From Prosapia bicincta (taxonomy: Eukaryota; Arthropoda; Insecta; Hemiptera; Cercopidae): a stretch of 64,000 nt of DNA. The stretch is from NCBI GenBank assembly GCA_036971475.1, contig JBAIZL010000002.1, positions 47,022,729 through 47,086,728 on the forward strand, given 5' to 3'. The notes beneath the pieces are model-generated. The model saw only the letters and a program-made list of their open reading frames with translations. It was not told the origin of the DNA and searched no databases. Below are positions 11,087-23,176 of this stretch, piece after piece; the first letter of the stretch is position 1; every line of letters begins with the position of its first letter. The translations under genes and the position numbers were made by a program.

Positions 11087-11639
11087 CTTTCTACAACTAA
11101 ACACAAAGAAGAATATTTGTGGCTATAAAGAAAAGAAAAAATATTTTAGTTGCTAATATAAGTTCGTGTAAAAATTGTACAACACGGATGTATGTTATTA
11201 AATATTATTTAATTTTTCAAACAGGTATTACATATTGAGAACACGAGACAGATTTTGTAATACAACCTTGATTAATTATTGGCTCATCGTAAGGCTTGTT
11301 TTCTCTCGACTCTATGTTTTTTAGAATTTCAAGTTAGTTAAACAAGCTCGGTATTTAATAGTTTATTTTAAAGTTGATCTAATATTAAGAGATGTGTTTA
11401 ATCTGTAGAGAGACTAAAGTTAGAAACAAACGAGGTACGATACAACGTATTGTCAGCAAGGTTACTTGCGGTTGCGCAATCGTGATTCACAAAGCGAGGG
11501 GAGACACAAAGCATGGTCGGTAAGCTTACGAAAGTTGCGCAATCATGAATTACATTTAACACAGAAAGTTTAAAAACCTCTCTAAACAAAATCAAATCAT
11601 TTAGAAACAAATCAACAACGAAACTGAATTTAATCCGAA

Positions 11640-12255
11640 TGTAAACGACAAGTTCTCATTAAACCTTAACTAAGCACTTACCCGAGGTAAGAAGTGATGT
11701 AACCTTCTGAAGAGCGAGGTAGTAGAGCTTCCACAGTACTGTGGTCGTCGGGTACTGCAGAGACGTCTTGACGGCAGTAAAGTAACTAAAACTCAATTTA
11801 AACCATGAGTAACAAGTAAACATTTCACCTTACAAAGGCACTTATAAGTTCCTATCACGCGACTACGCACTGGAGTTGCAAAATCGGGGTAACCGAACGA
11901 CACTTTAACAAAAGCGACGAAATATAGTTCAAAATGTTCATCGACACCGCCCGAACTTTACACACATATTATTAAATGCTTGCGGTACGTTTAAATTGGC
12001 TACAAAGACAAAGCCATTGCGGAAAAGAACAGCGCGGTTTTACCAAGGACTGACCTAGTCGAGTGACGAAATACTTCTCTACTGTGTTAAAACGGAAAAA
12101 CTGTACAGACAATTGTAGAACAAAGAGAGCAATGATGCCAACGTAAGAACGCCAAATCGTTGACAACCGACTTTAACAGAGTTGCACTGGCTAAACAGCT
12201 GGCCACAGGTCAAACGTCAACGAGTATCAAGAGACCAGTTGTACAGCTGAGGAAT
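11640..12255. other. CpG-richer patch, possible promoter or first exon
   Basis: About 600 bp visibly richer in G, C and CG dinucleotides than its surroundings. On the minus strand a consensus-like splice donor (CTCGG|GTAAGTGC) lies at about 11681-11692, so a noncoding first exon of a minus-strand gene is possible. No long open frame supports a protein. Just downstream, 11455-11560 holds two related copies of a segment containing GTTGCGCAATC. Confidence 0.25.
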
Positions 12256-12298
12256 GTCGCGGCAAAATACGAAAATTACAAAACCTGCACTGAACAAA

Positions 12299-12450
<152 letters not shown>

Positions 12451-13254
12451 TAAAGAAAGAAAATAAGCTTCCCGGTGAGCCAATAATGAATTGGGATTCT
12501 ATTAAAAAATCCGTTGCATGTTTTCTTTACAGCCGCAAATACTCTTCTTCGAGTTTAGATATAGAAAGTCCTAAACAAAATAACTGACCATACACCCTAA
12601 TGCAATATAAAAATTCCACGTAATGAACGAAATTTCCTGAGAAATTTTGGCAATTGAAATATAGGCTGCTCACAAGTTTTAACATGTGTACAAAGAAACT
12701 ACTTTAAAAATGCCTCGATGATGCAGGAGCGGAATTAGTGATGATGCCGTAAAATCTGATTTTGAAACACACTATCGAATAATTCAATATATCTTTAATT
12801 TATAAAGGGGTTTTTAATACATAGGACTAAAGGTTATTTTGCAATTACGCTTCATCCTGTATTATCTTTTACAATAATGTATTGCAATTAATCTCTTTGT
12901 CACTTTTTATAATTTTCCTTAAAGCAGCTATTAAAAGAATTTTGGTTAAAACTAAAGAGAAAAACTCTCACTAAGTGAATTACCATAAAGGTTATTTACC
13001 AGTATAAAGGAAATAAATAATATAACAACAGTTAATTGGGGGAAATTGTGATCAATCACACTAGTTTATTACACTTATTCAACTTCGAAACTAAATAAAT
13101 TTAAATGTTAGCCTCCATTTAATGTAATAATTTTAAATAGAAATATTCTCTCTATCCATTACAATTCTATTACTAAATTTTAAAATTTTCTAAATACTTT
13201 CAATAAAAATATATATTCGTGTTTAAAATATTTTTTTGTAGAAATAATAGTCCA

Positions 13255-13314
<60 letters not shown>

Positions 13315-13924
13315 CGTTATAATCAATTACAGGATAGGAACTAAAAAGTTATATCTGTTGTTGAAACTATCTTCAAATAATAAGCAATATGTTCTGTACA
13401 ATATGTATAAAGTGTGTTAAGAATTATTATGTTTACTATTATAAAACCATATACGGTTAAAGTGCTCTGTAAGAACTGTGTACAATCTGTATCATAAGCC
13501 CCAGCTTTATTATGAAAAGTGTTCAGGGTGATTTACTTATGCATGGCCTAAAACTTGTTAAGTACATTGACGAAGTCATAAACACTTTCAAAACGATTGT
13601 TCGAGACGCTGGAGATTAAAAGTTTACGACAAGAAAGAGAGTTTAGAAACATTAGCTAATATTTTCTTCCTAATATTTTTAGGTAATTTCCCTAAACAGA
13701 GGAACCATTTTTAAAATTAATTAATTATTTTTCCGTTACACTAATAATAATAATCTATTTCACCGAGGTGTAATTCATGATTGTGCTGGTTCTCATTTTT
13801 TTAAATCGAATATTAAATTAATTACAGGACTAGGTTTTAAAATTAAATTATGTTTTCTAAAAGTTCTTCTTTTCTCAGCATTCTTCAATAAACTTTGATT
13901 TTGTATAATATAAAGCTACTGAAT
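12451..13924. other. AT-rich noncoding sequence with (TA)n tract
   Basis: No gene recognised. A pure (TA)n microsatellite of about 54 bp lies at 13257-13312. The interval ends at the poly(A) tail of the jockey-type element, seen as poly(T) on the plus strand. Confidence 0.5.
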
Positions 13925-14097
13925 TTTTTATTTTATTATTTTTTTTTTTAATTTTTTTATTAAAACTGGTCATTTCTGACCAACCATTAATTTACATTTG
14001 ATAATTAGATTTTAGCTTTTATTACAAAGAATCCATTGATTTCTATTGTATCTTGTTTGATGTTGGAAGCCAACCGGCGTGAGGAAGAGTATTGTTG

Positions 14098-15686
14098 TCA
14101 CTCTTGTAGTTCAACGAGTTCAAATGGTTTTGTCCTTTTGAGTCGTCTTGTCAGGTGGTTGTTGTCGAGAAGTCTCAGTGCCTCAGGATTTTCGTGTTGA
14201 GTGAGCCGATTTACGTGTTTGATGGCGTTATGCTTTATGACTTCCTCGACCATGGGTACACCAAGATCGCAATGCAAGTCACTGTTACGCACATACCAAG
14301 GAGCGTTGGCGATGTTTCTTAGTACTTTGTTCTGAAAGCGTTGTATCCCTTGTATGTGACATTTGCTGGCACAGCCCCAAAGCTGTATACCATACGTCCA
14401 AACCGGTTTGAGGATTTGGTTATATACCAATAGCTTGTTGTATATTGATACCCGTGAATTTCGACCGAGTAGCCAATACATTTGCCTGTAGCGAGTCTGG
14501 AGTTCTGTGAGTTTTATTTTGACATGCTCGACCCATTTGGCTTTTGCATCAAGATTCATGCCGAGATATTTAGCTGAATCATGATATGGGATAACACTTC
14601 CATTCATTTCGAGCCTCTGAGGGTTTGGGATCCTCTTGTTTGTAAAGTTCACATGGACTGCCTTCTGGTCGTTGAGTTTGATGCGCCATTTCTTGGTCCA
14701 AGCCTCAACTGAATCGTTTGATCTTTGTAAGCGTGTTGTCGATTCTTGAACGGTTTTCGCTGTCGCTGCGTTTGCTGTGTCGTCTGCGAAAGTGGCCGTG
14801 ATGACGTTGGCTGTTTGCGGAAGATCACTGGTGTACAGCAAGTACAGCATTGGTCCCAATACGCTGCCTTGTGGGACTCCAGCTTGTATTTCCTTGAAGT
14901 CAGAATACGTAGATTCGTGGTTTACTCGAAAAAGTCTGTTCGATATGTACGATTTCAGTAGATTCACAAACTTTGCTGGCAGAAACATGTTGAGTTTGTG
15001 AATCAAGCCTTCATGCCAAACTTTATCGAAGGCTTGTGAAACATCCAGGAAGACAATCGAGCAGACCTCCTCACCTTCCAGTGCTTTTTCAATGATGTCA
15101 ATTAGTCGATGCACCTGTTCCACCGTAGAGTGTCCTCGCCTGAATCCAAATTGATGGTCGGGCAGTAAGTTCTTTCCACGGTAATAGGTTTAAGCCTGTT
15201 GAGAAGCAGCTTTTCAAAGAGTTTTGACATTATGGGTAGAAGTGATATCGGCCTGTACGACTTGACCTCTGTTGCTGTTTTGCCGGGTTTCAGGATCATG
15301 ATCATCTCCGCCACTTTCCATGTTGCAGGGACGTGCATAAGTCTAAGGGACGCATTAATTAATAATAGAAACATTTTTAGTCCTTTTGTTGTCAGTTTGT
15401 TCAGCACTAGTCCTGTGATTAAATCGTATCCTGGTGCTTTCTTCGGGTTCAAGTTGTATTTTAGTTCTCGTTTAAGCTCTTTTAATGACACTTTTTTAAT
15501 AATTTTAGACTGATTATTAGTGTTTAGGTGAAGTTCTTCTTCATTCGTGGCTTCATTCGGCTTGAAGATGTTTTCAAGATGATCTCCAAACGTGTTAGCT
15601 TTTTCTTGGTCCGATCTTGCCCATTCATTGTTCTCTTTCAGGATGGGTGGTACATGATGGATTTTCCTTTTCAGTCTTCTCGTTGT
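14098..15686 (-). pseudogene. Jockey-type ORF2, reverse transcriptase part
   Basis: Continuation of ORF2. The first open stretch, to about 15172, includes RT block 1-2 residues (KKAPGYD, VKSYRPISLLP). A one-base loss near 15172 shifts the frame. The second stretch (14098-15123) carries FDKVWHEGL, AGVPQGSVLGP and the catalytic FADDTA, followed by the thumb motif KYLGMNLD. The C-terminal region has no RNase H, as usual for the jockey clade. Apart from the two lesions the RT motifs are well preserved, so decay is recent. Confidence 0.9.
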
Positions 15687-16775
15687 TTACCAGAGGGAAT
15701 AGTTAGTGTTTTTGTCTGCAGACAGATTCTCGAGGAAGGAGTTTGCAGAGTCTTCTCTCAGTTGGTGGATCAATCTTTTGATTTGTTGGGATTCTCTATT
15801 GAGATGATTTTTAACGACGGGATCTCTTGTACGCTGCCATTTTTGCCTGGTTCTTCTTTTGTTCTTTACTAGGTTTCTTACTTCCATAGGGTAGTTGTAT
15901 CCAGGTGTTTTATGAGTAATTGTTCTAGTGTTATCCCACACTGCTTGTTGAATAAGACTGGTAAATTTTGTCACCGCCTCGTCAAGATGATCCCCAGTAG
16001 ACAGGTCAATGTCGAGGGTAATTCCCTGATCTAGTTGTAATTTAAAACTTTCCCAATCCGTAGTTTTATTGCATAAAGTCGGTTTCGCTGGCTTTTTGAT
16101 GATAGTTTCGCTCAATGTCATGATGATCGATGAGTGATCCGAGTCCAAGTCATAGCTGTCCTCCAAGGTAATGAAATTTGCCGCAAATTTTCTGGTTATG
16201 AAAAAATCCAGAACGTCTGGGGTCTTGTTTCTGTCTGTAGGCCAGTAGGTCGGTTTCCCAGTTGAATGTACTTTACATCCAGTTTTTTCTATTGCATTTT
16301 TAAGTTCTCTCCCTTTTGTATTATCCAATCGGGATCCCCATAGAGAATGTTTGGCGTTAAAATCGCCTCCAAGGACGAATCTCTCTCCTAGATGTCGGAT
16401 TATCATTGTGTAATCATCTTCTTTTAGGTTATGTTTCGGGGGGAAGTAGACTGCTCCCACTTTGAAGTTTTGTTTCATTGACGAAATGCTTAACACTGTC
16501 AGCTGAGCTTCCTCTTTTCGAATGTTGAGATCCTCATTGTACTTCAGGTTATTTTTGATGAAGATTGCACTTCCTCCATGTGCCCGATTGTCTGGGTGAG
16601 TGGTATGGTGGGTATTATGTCCATTTATTTTAATATATTGTTGGTTAGAGAGATGAGTCTCTGAGATGAAACAGATGTCAATTTTATTTTCATAAAGGTA
16701 GAGTGAGAATTCTTCTTTGCTGTTTAGAATGCCGTTTGCATTCCAGGTACCAATACGTATGTTTGTATGATCCAT
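15687..16775 (-). pseudogene. Jockey-type ORF2, endonuclease part
   Basis: 362 codons from ATG 16775. This is the apurinic-type endonuclease that nicks target DNA for target-primed reverse transcription. Catalytic and structural motifs are present: WNANG (N13), SETHL (E39), GGDFNAKHSLWG (D138, N140), TPDVLDFF (D190) and the SDHS box (212-215). The frame stops at TAA 15687-15689 (NYSLW then stop). The same frame continues past it with RRLKRKIHH and runs on into the RT, so the stop is a nonsense mutation, probably a lysine codon change. Confidence 0.9.
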
Positions 16776-16777
16776 AC

Positions 16778-18178
16778 TTATTTTTTGGATTTGTTTTTAT
16801 TGGCTGGAATCTTACTTCCGAGGGCATTTAATTTGTTTGATAGCGTTCTGTTTGATCTCTCTAAGGTCTCAAACTTCTGCATCATGCTTTTCATCATACT
16901 CAGTACCTCATTGCTGTTGGTGTTTTGATTAGTAGTGATGTTTTGCTCATTTGTACTTTGTCTGTTGCTGCTCAGTGCTTGGGCATAAGTCAGGTTTTTG
17001 GCAGTTCTTGGGTCTGTCAGTTTCTGTTTCCTTGCCGCGTTTCCTGCTGTTTCAGTGTGTACTGGTTTTTTGATGAGCTTTTCACGCATTTGTTGGAGTT
17101 TGATTGGTACTTCACATCCCCTGTAGTTGGCCGGGTGGTTACTTCCACAGTTAGCACATTTGGCTTCTACATTTCTAGGTCTCGTACAATCTATAGTAGG
17201 GTGCTTGCCTGCACATTTAACACATCTGTGAATTTTGTTACAGAAGTTTTGTGTGTGCCCGAACCCTTGGCATCTCTTGCACTGAGGAATCATTTTATTT
17301 ATTCTCAACGCTTCAATTGAGATCTTCATGTTACAGATCTATCTGATTTCATAAATCCTTTTCATTTCAGTTCTGGGACTAAAAGTTAGCATGAAGAGAG
17401 GAAGTTTTTTATATTGCTTCTCACCTTTTTCATCTCTAGTGACCCTAAATTTTTGCTTAACATCACAGATTTCAAATCCTTGATCCAAGAGATCACTTTT
17501 GATACCGTCTTCACTTGTTGAGACATGTAGGTTTCTCGCCATCACTTTAATGCACCTTTCTTGCTTATTTTCGAAAGAGTACCATTCAAATCCTTCCAGT
17601 TTCATTATCTCTGTCACTTTTCTATAGTCATCACTGTTATCAACATTTATTTTCACTTTATTGTCACTCATGCACATAAGTTTATGGTTGATGCCATATA
17701 AGGCTTTGTTCAGTAAGGATATGCTGTCAGTGCAGATGATCACTGGTGGTGGTTTAACTGCTTTGGTGGTTTTTTTCTGTTGGGTTTGGTCTTTATTATT
17801 GTAATTTTTCTTTGGGGTAGCAGATTTGGTTCTTTTTCTGTTTTCGTTAAGTATCCACTCTGTTTCTCCTTCTACCATTTCCTCTTCTTCATCCCATGTA
17901 GGATACTTAAAGGGAGAGTAGGGCCCGGAGCGTTCTTTAACCTGGGCTGGATTACGTTCCACACTTAGTTGGGTACTTACAGCGCGTAGGCTGAAGTCTT
18001 TATTTTGATTTTCCCCTTGCAGTGTTGCAATTACATTATTAGCCTGCATTAATTGATTCTCTAGTGTTTTCACTTGGCTCACTAGGAAGTTAACTTGCTC
18101 TTGAAGAGCGTGGAGCTGTTGTTCTGGGGACATATGTGGGCCGATTGATTGATTCATCGGCACAAGTGCCTGCGTCAT
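16778..18178 (-). pseudogene. Jockey-type ORF1 (Gag-like RNA-binding protein), one stop
   Basis: A single 467-codon frame interrupted by one TAG (17339-17341, most simply a tyrosine codon change), leaving open pieces of 279 and 183 codons. The N-terminus has a predicted coiled coil (about residues 18-55, heptad-like LHALQEQVNFLVSQVKTLEN). A basic linker follows. About 145-280 forms the domain that precedes the zinc knuckles in jockey Gags (KALYGINHKLMC, FEWYSF). After the stop come three CCHC knuckles (CKRCQGFGHTQNFC, CVKCAGKHPTIDC, CANCGSNHPANYRGC). The protein should bind element RNA and form the ribonucleoprotein. The C-terminus is lysine-rich and ends 2 nt before ORF2. Confidence 0.88.
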
Positions 18179-19307
18179 AGAGAATTTAATAAAAAAACAA
18201 AAACAAAATTATTGTTTTTTTATATATATAATAATAATCTTGTGTTATTGAGGTACATATTTGATAATATAGTTTTTAAAATGATGTTATATTTCCTTTA
18301 TTGTATATCAACATTGCAATTATTTATTGTAAACTGTGCAAAAATTCTTCGTTAAATTTGTTTTATCACAAATAATGTACTCGATTAGTAGAAATATATA
18401 CTTTGAGAAACAATCTTTCTTGTTTTACGGACAGTAGGCCTACAATAGGTGAAAGAGGAATCGGTCAAATTAGAAGTTCAAAAAAGACAGAGTAGTTACA
18501 GAAACAGACATTTGACCTGATTGTAGTTGGTATAATTATAAATAATATAAATATAGGCCTAATTATACACGCTATAGCAATACCTATCCGATACAATGAC
18601 GTTTATATTTGCAATGAAATTAAAATTATTTAATTATATTATTCTTGAATATGAAATATTTAATTTAACAAAAAACTCTTACATTAAACTTTTATTGGTC
18701 AGTAGATAGCGAGAGACGGCGAGAAAGCATATAATTTTGGGATTCTTATCTTTATATTTGATACCACGTGTTAATTAGTTTTTTATAATTTCATCCATAA
18801 GGAAATAACTCTATTTCGATAATATGTTATTATATCTAATGTTATTTCACATTGGAAATATAAAGATTTTTAAATTATATCTTACAGAATGCTCATTCGT
18901 CTATTAAGGATGAACACTAGTCAGAACTTTCTTCTTGGGGATGCTTCAGTGAAGAGAAGGAGCAATTTAGAAACCACACCTCTTGCTTCTGCTTCTGGTT
19001 ACTGTTTATGTATAATCTTGGTAGTACTTCCACCTGTCTGTTAATAGTGTGCAGTTGATCTTTTATTACTACTTGTTTCTAATTATATGATCATTGAAAA
19101 TTATATTGTTTAGGCTTACACGTATATCTAAATATTTTTACATTTTGAATTTATTTTTCTCAGATAGCCATGACCTAAACGTTAACACGAAAACGTTATC
19201 AAATCATAAATCTAGTTTTTTTCCTTCATTGTTGTATTTCCTTCGTGTTTTTATTTCTTAACAATCATAATATATAAATAATATTCGAGCTGGCTTGTGA
19301 GTGAAAG
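18179..19307. other. AT-rich noncoding sequence
   Basis: No gene recognised. The first ~50 bp may include a short remnant of the jockey-type 5' UTR. Confidence 0.4.
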
Positions 19308-19359
19308 TTATAATTACAGAATAAAAATATGGTACAACTCACAAATATACAATTTTTTA

Positions 19360-19405
19360 TTTCAAACGCGTTTCAACGACTAATTTGTCGTCATCCTCAG
19401 TGAAA
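19360..19405 (-). ncRNA. Hammerhead-ribozyme-like motif, family A, left arm
   Basis: Mirror copy of the motif at 19644-19689, on the minus strand and base-for-base identical through the core. Stem I halves are at 19401-19405 and 19360-19364, CTGAGGA is the complement of 19394-19400, and the ACGCGT hexamer is at 19366-19371. A transcript of either strand therefore holds one sense and one antisense copy. Confidence 0.65.
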
Positions 19406-19425
19406 ATACACAAATGAAATTAACT

Positions 19426-19482
<57 letters not shown>

Positions 19483-19576
19483 CATAACATATAAAGTTTT
19501 AGCAAAAGTAAAAACAAAAGTTTTACTTTAGCAAAAGACTTTTGTTTTTACTTTTGCTAAAACTTTATAGGTTATG

Positions 19577-19626
<50 letters not shown>

Positions 19627-19643
19627 TAATTTTATTTGTGTAT

Positions 19644-19689
19644 TTTCACTGAGGATGACGACAAATTAGTCGTTGAAACGCGTTTGAAA
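19644..19689 (+). ncRNA. Hammerhead-ribozyme-like motif, family A, right arm
   Basis: Reads in hammerhead order. Stem I 5' side is TTTCA (19644-19648). Core CTGAGGA is at 19649-19655, followed by one extra T. Stem II is GACGAC/GTCGTT (19657-19662 with 19669-19674; five Watson-Crick pairs and one G-T) around loop AAATTA. GAA is at 19675-19677. Stem III hexamer ACGCGT (19678-19683) is self-complementary. H17 is T at 19684, and stem I 3' side is TGAAA (19685-19689). Cleavage would follow 19684. The two-base loop left by a monomeric stem III makes action as a dimer more likely. The extra T means position 10.1 is not paired as in the canonical fold. Confidence 0.65.
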
Positions 19690-19741
19690 TAAAAAATTGT
19701 ATATTTGTGAGTTGTACCATATTTTTATTCTTTAATTATAA

Positions 19742-21394
19742 TCATAATATATATTATAGTCAATAAATTACTTTATAAATCCCATTTACACGAATTGAAT
19801 TGCTCATGTAAATTTTCAATGCAACCCCAAAATGATTTCAATTTAAATACACTATGTCAGAAATTGCACTGTAACGTTAGTAAAGATGACACACCATAAA
19901 TGAAATTACTACTATGTAGGTTATATACTTGATTTATTTATAGAGATCGATAATCATCTTCTTGCACCATAAGATGATCTATGTTGAACTAATCTCTATT
20001 AGAATTATAGGGAATATACGAAATATATAACAATGAAAACTTGTAACTGTAAAGACCAAACAGTAATTGTTTCGAATTCAGGATTACTGAAAGCACATAC
20101 ATAAATAACTAAATTTGTTAGAAATACAAGTAGAAATCAGGTTGTTTTGTTAACACATTTTGTCACAGTTTTAAATATCGCATTACCTGAACCCTTACAA
20201 CACTAATAAAAGGTATCTCCAATTAATTAATCTTATAAAGTACACAGTGTTAATATAAACCTGTATTTATGGAATCCGTACCTCCCTTGAAAAGAAATAC
20301 ATTTGGATAAACAAACCCTGAGATTATTGGAACGTAAACTGGATCATGTATTGATAAGTTACAGAAAATACAAAATCCAGGGAAGACGGCTCCAATCATT
20401 GTGTAATTTAAGCGGAAAGAGAGTGAGTACACGATAAACGTTTAATAAAAGCTCAAAACTAGTTGTTATTATTATAACAATTATTTTTTTTTTTAAATAC
20501 TAAGTAGTAAAAACTTCTTCAATTTACACTCTGTCAATTAACATATAATTTACCTGCTTACTTAAACAGGGAAGTATCATAATGCATATGAAACAAAGTA
20601 TCGCGGGCAATCCCCTTATGAAGCCTAAATATTGATGAAAATGATGTTTCCAAACAACTTCGTATAAATAAGTTGCTTTATTTATGTATTATTTGCGAGC
20701 GTATATTTCTCAATAAAACAGTAGTTTATAAAAAATCATTTTCATTAATAAATATTTACCTAAGATCGATCTCACGAATAGTAATAGATGTATTTTCTTT
20801 CCTAATAGTTAATTTTGTCTTGGACAGTGAAAGTGATTTTCTTATAAATTATTTTTATATATTACTCGGGATTATTAGCTTGCATAAGGAAGAATAAAGT
20901 AAAATGTATAGGTTTTATAAACGGTGATGAAACATTAGTAAGAAATTACGGAAATAGATAATGTTCTTACATCTCATGTTAATAAAGGAAAGCGAGACTA
21001 ATGAAACATCTGTGCCGTAGTTATAAAGATGACGGAGGACGTTTTCTATGATCCTGGATCTGTAAACGAGATTTTAAAACACATGCACTCAATATAGTGG
21101 TTTACTTCTAGTATGAGAAGCATTTCACAAATTAAAGGGACACCAAATAATGAAACTAGGTTTCGAAGAGTATCAATAGCCCCAACGTCGGTAGCAGCAA
21201 CGGTTTGGAGGTATGTGCCTGAAACTAAATGTCAAAAGTAAAGTGTTTATATATAGAAAACAACTGAACGCCATACTACTCTCTTTTTTAATAAATAAGT
21301 CATTAAGTAAATATTCCGCAGTTTACGATACCTTTGTATAATACTTTAACTGAGGGACATTTGCCAATACGTAAACATTAGACACACCAGGTTA
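19742..21394. other. AT-rich noncoding sequence
   Basis: No gene, RNA or repeat recognised beyond short AT-rich runs. Confidence 0.4.
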
Positions 21395-21650
21395 GATTAT
21401 ATGCAATACCTATGCATTATAAAAAGAGCTGGGATTATAGGTAAACCAAAGAATTATAAAAAACAGTTGGGGTTATACGCTATAACAAGGCATTACACAA
21501 ATTAGCTGGGATTATACGCAATACCTTCCTATGTAAAAAATAGATGTGGCTATACGCAATACGTTAGCATTATACACAATAGCTGGAACTATACTCAATA
21601 TTTAGGCATTATGCACAATAACTGTTGTTGTATCCAATTCCCAGGTACTT
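21395..21650. repeat. Degenerate 39-bp minisatellite, about 6.5 copies
   Basis: Units begin at about 21395, 21433, 21472, 21510, 21549, 21588 and 21627, a period of 38-39 bp. Shared words are TATACGCAATAC near the start, GCATTATACACAATAG in the middle and AGCTGG at the end. Copies differ by roughly a quarter of positions, so the array is old. Not coding. Confidence 0.8.
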
Positions 21651-23106
21651 TACAATACGTCTACAGTAGTGGGAAATACTTAGCCCGTCACTGTAAAACT
21701 TTAAAAACTTGTTTTCATATGCCGAAATGAATTTTTTAGAGAATGTATAGAATGATTTCGTCTCTAACACCTATCTAACTATATATATATATATATAAAG
21801 TAAGACAGAGAGAAAGAGAGGCTGACAGAGGGACGGACAGAATTTACTTGATCATATATCTATGATCCGTAAAAAAATATTACATAGAACATAGAGCATA
21901 GTACATACTCTTAAAACTACGGTTAAAAAGTAAGATATATAAAATCCCAAACAAGATTAAGGTTTCGTATGTTTTTACCTAAGTTTACAGTATATTACAC
22001 TACAAGAAGTTCCTATTTAATCAAAATACGGATATAACATTGCGTGCAATACGTAAAAGTGCTTTACGACTAAATTGTAATTTAGACACTTCTGTTCAGG
22101 AATTATGGGCTACCTCTTCCATGATATCAGAATCCTTTCAATTATTTACATAAATTTCTCTGTAATTTTCTTCCTTCATTTCCCTGTTATTTACATTGCT
22201 TCATTCATAATGTCTTGCTTATTATTGCATGTCACACTCTATTTTCTCACGTTCTATGCAGTAATTATACTAAAGACGGTACTAATTATTTAAGACTGTT
22301 TCCCCGATAGTTTTAATAAATGTACAATTATTACAACTTGCATCGATATTTACTTTTTTTAATTATAATTTACAATATTCTTTTCGTATTTCACAGTATA
22401 CTAGTAACGGTTAAATTGTAAGACAAAGCTACAGTGTCAGTTCTCAATGTTTAGTTAACTTTGATATTGCTGGAACATTGATTTGTTACAATAAATTGTC
22501 GGATAGGTATTGTTGTAATAATTCCTACTGGATACGCAATTGGCACAAGGCTACATGGGATATCTTAAGATCCCAGATCAGCGCATTTTCTTTGCTGAAG
22601 ATACTGTTGCTCCGGTGTGTTGTGTTGGTGTGACTCTTACTTTTGAATAAATCAGTAAGTAGTGGTTTTTTGCCAAGAAAATAAAAAGAAGTGTAAAGGA
22701 TTGTTTTCGAAATGTTTCAGTACGTTGTTAAAAGATATTTATATATTACAAGCAGTTTTTCTTCTTATTATAACATTTAAATTATCCGTACCAAAGCGTT
22801 CCGAAAAAAAATATTACAATATTTCGAACTACACAAATATGTATAAAAAATGTTGTTTTGCTGGCATATAATATTTATTATAATAAGTTTTAGTTATGCA
22901 GGCACTTGTTATCTATCATTGTTTTAGGTACCAGAACTTTGTAGATTTATTGTAATGGCCAAAAATCAGTAGCATCGTTGATTACGTTGTACTAAGGACA
23001 TATTTGACTTAAGAATGTTAGGACGAGAAACAGATATTCCGAAAGAATCAATATAGTAAAAGGAGTAAAGCTTGATTACATGTTTTTTCGGAATTGTTTT
23101 AGTAAA
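21651..23106. other. AT-rich noncoding sequence
   Basis: Includes (TA)n at 21780-21797. A 45-codon open stretch at about 22525-22650 (+) has a more coding-like composition (KIPDQRIFFAEDT), but I do not recognise it and it has no clear splice sites or start. Confidence 0.35.
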
Positions 23107-23107
23107 A

Positions 23108-23144
<37 letters not shown>

Positions 23145-23176
23145 CGTGTGTGTGGGTGTGTGTGTGCGTGTGTGTA
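23107..23176. repeat. (TA)n(TG)n microsatellite
   Basis: A short TA run followed by ~55 bp of TG repeats with interruptions. Confidence 0.95.

Larger units (their letters stand above)
13925..18178 (-). mobile_element. Jockey-type non-LTR retrotransposon, nearly full length
   Basis: A 4.25-kb element on the minus strand. ORF1 is at 18178-16778, ORF2 (endonuclease plus reverse transcriptase) at 16775-14098, followed by a short 3' UTR and an A-rich tail (A/T-rich runs at 13925-13964). ORF1 and ORF2 are only 2 nt apart (TAA GT ATG), as in jockey-clade elements with coupled translation. Three lesions are visible: TAG in ORF1 at 17339-17341, TAA in ORF2 at 15687-15689, and a one-base loss near 15172. 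I found no clear target-site duplication. The 5' UTR is absent or cannot be delimited, so the 5' end may be truncated at or just before the ATG. Confidence 0.9.
19308..19741. repeat. 434-bp near-perfect palindrome carrying two hammerhead motifs
   Basis: The left arm (19308-19521) and right arm (19538-19741) are inverted copies with only a handful of differences. They are separated by a 16-nt centre that itself contains CTTT/AAAG. Each arm contains an outer ~65-bp segment, a hammerhead-like motif, an (AT)n tract (about 19429-19478 and 19581-19622) and an inner segment (GCAAAAGTAAAAACAAAAG and its complement). There is no open frame. The layout suggests two head-to-head copies of a short retroelement terminal repeat, as described for Penelope-like elements, or a foldback element. 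Confidence 0.85.

Noticed and set aside
14746..15872. Plus-strand open frames across the jockey-type element
   Set aside because: Antisense shadows of the minus-strand ORF2; similar shadows occur over the BEL/Pao and 54-59 kb elements.
22105..22293. 62-residue hydrophobic plus-strand frame as a receptor transmembrane exon
   Set aside because: Hydrophobicity follows from T-rich sequence; no splice sites and no family pattern.
22585..22620. CTGAAGA as another hammerhead core
   Set aside because: No GAAA and no pairing partners follow it.
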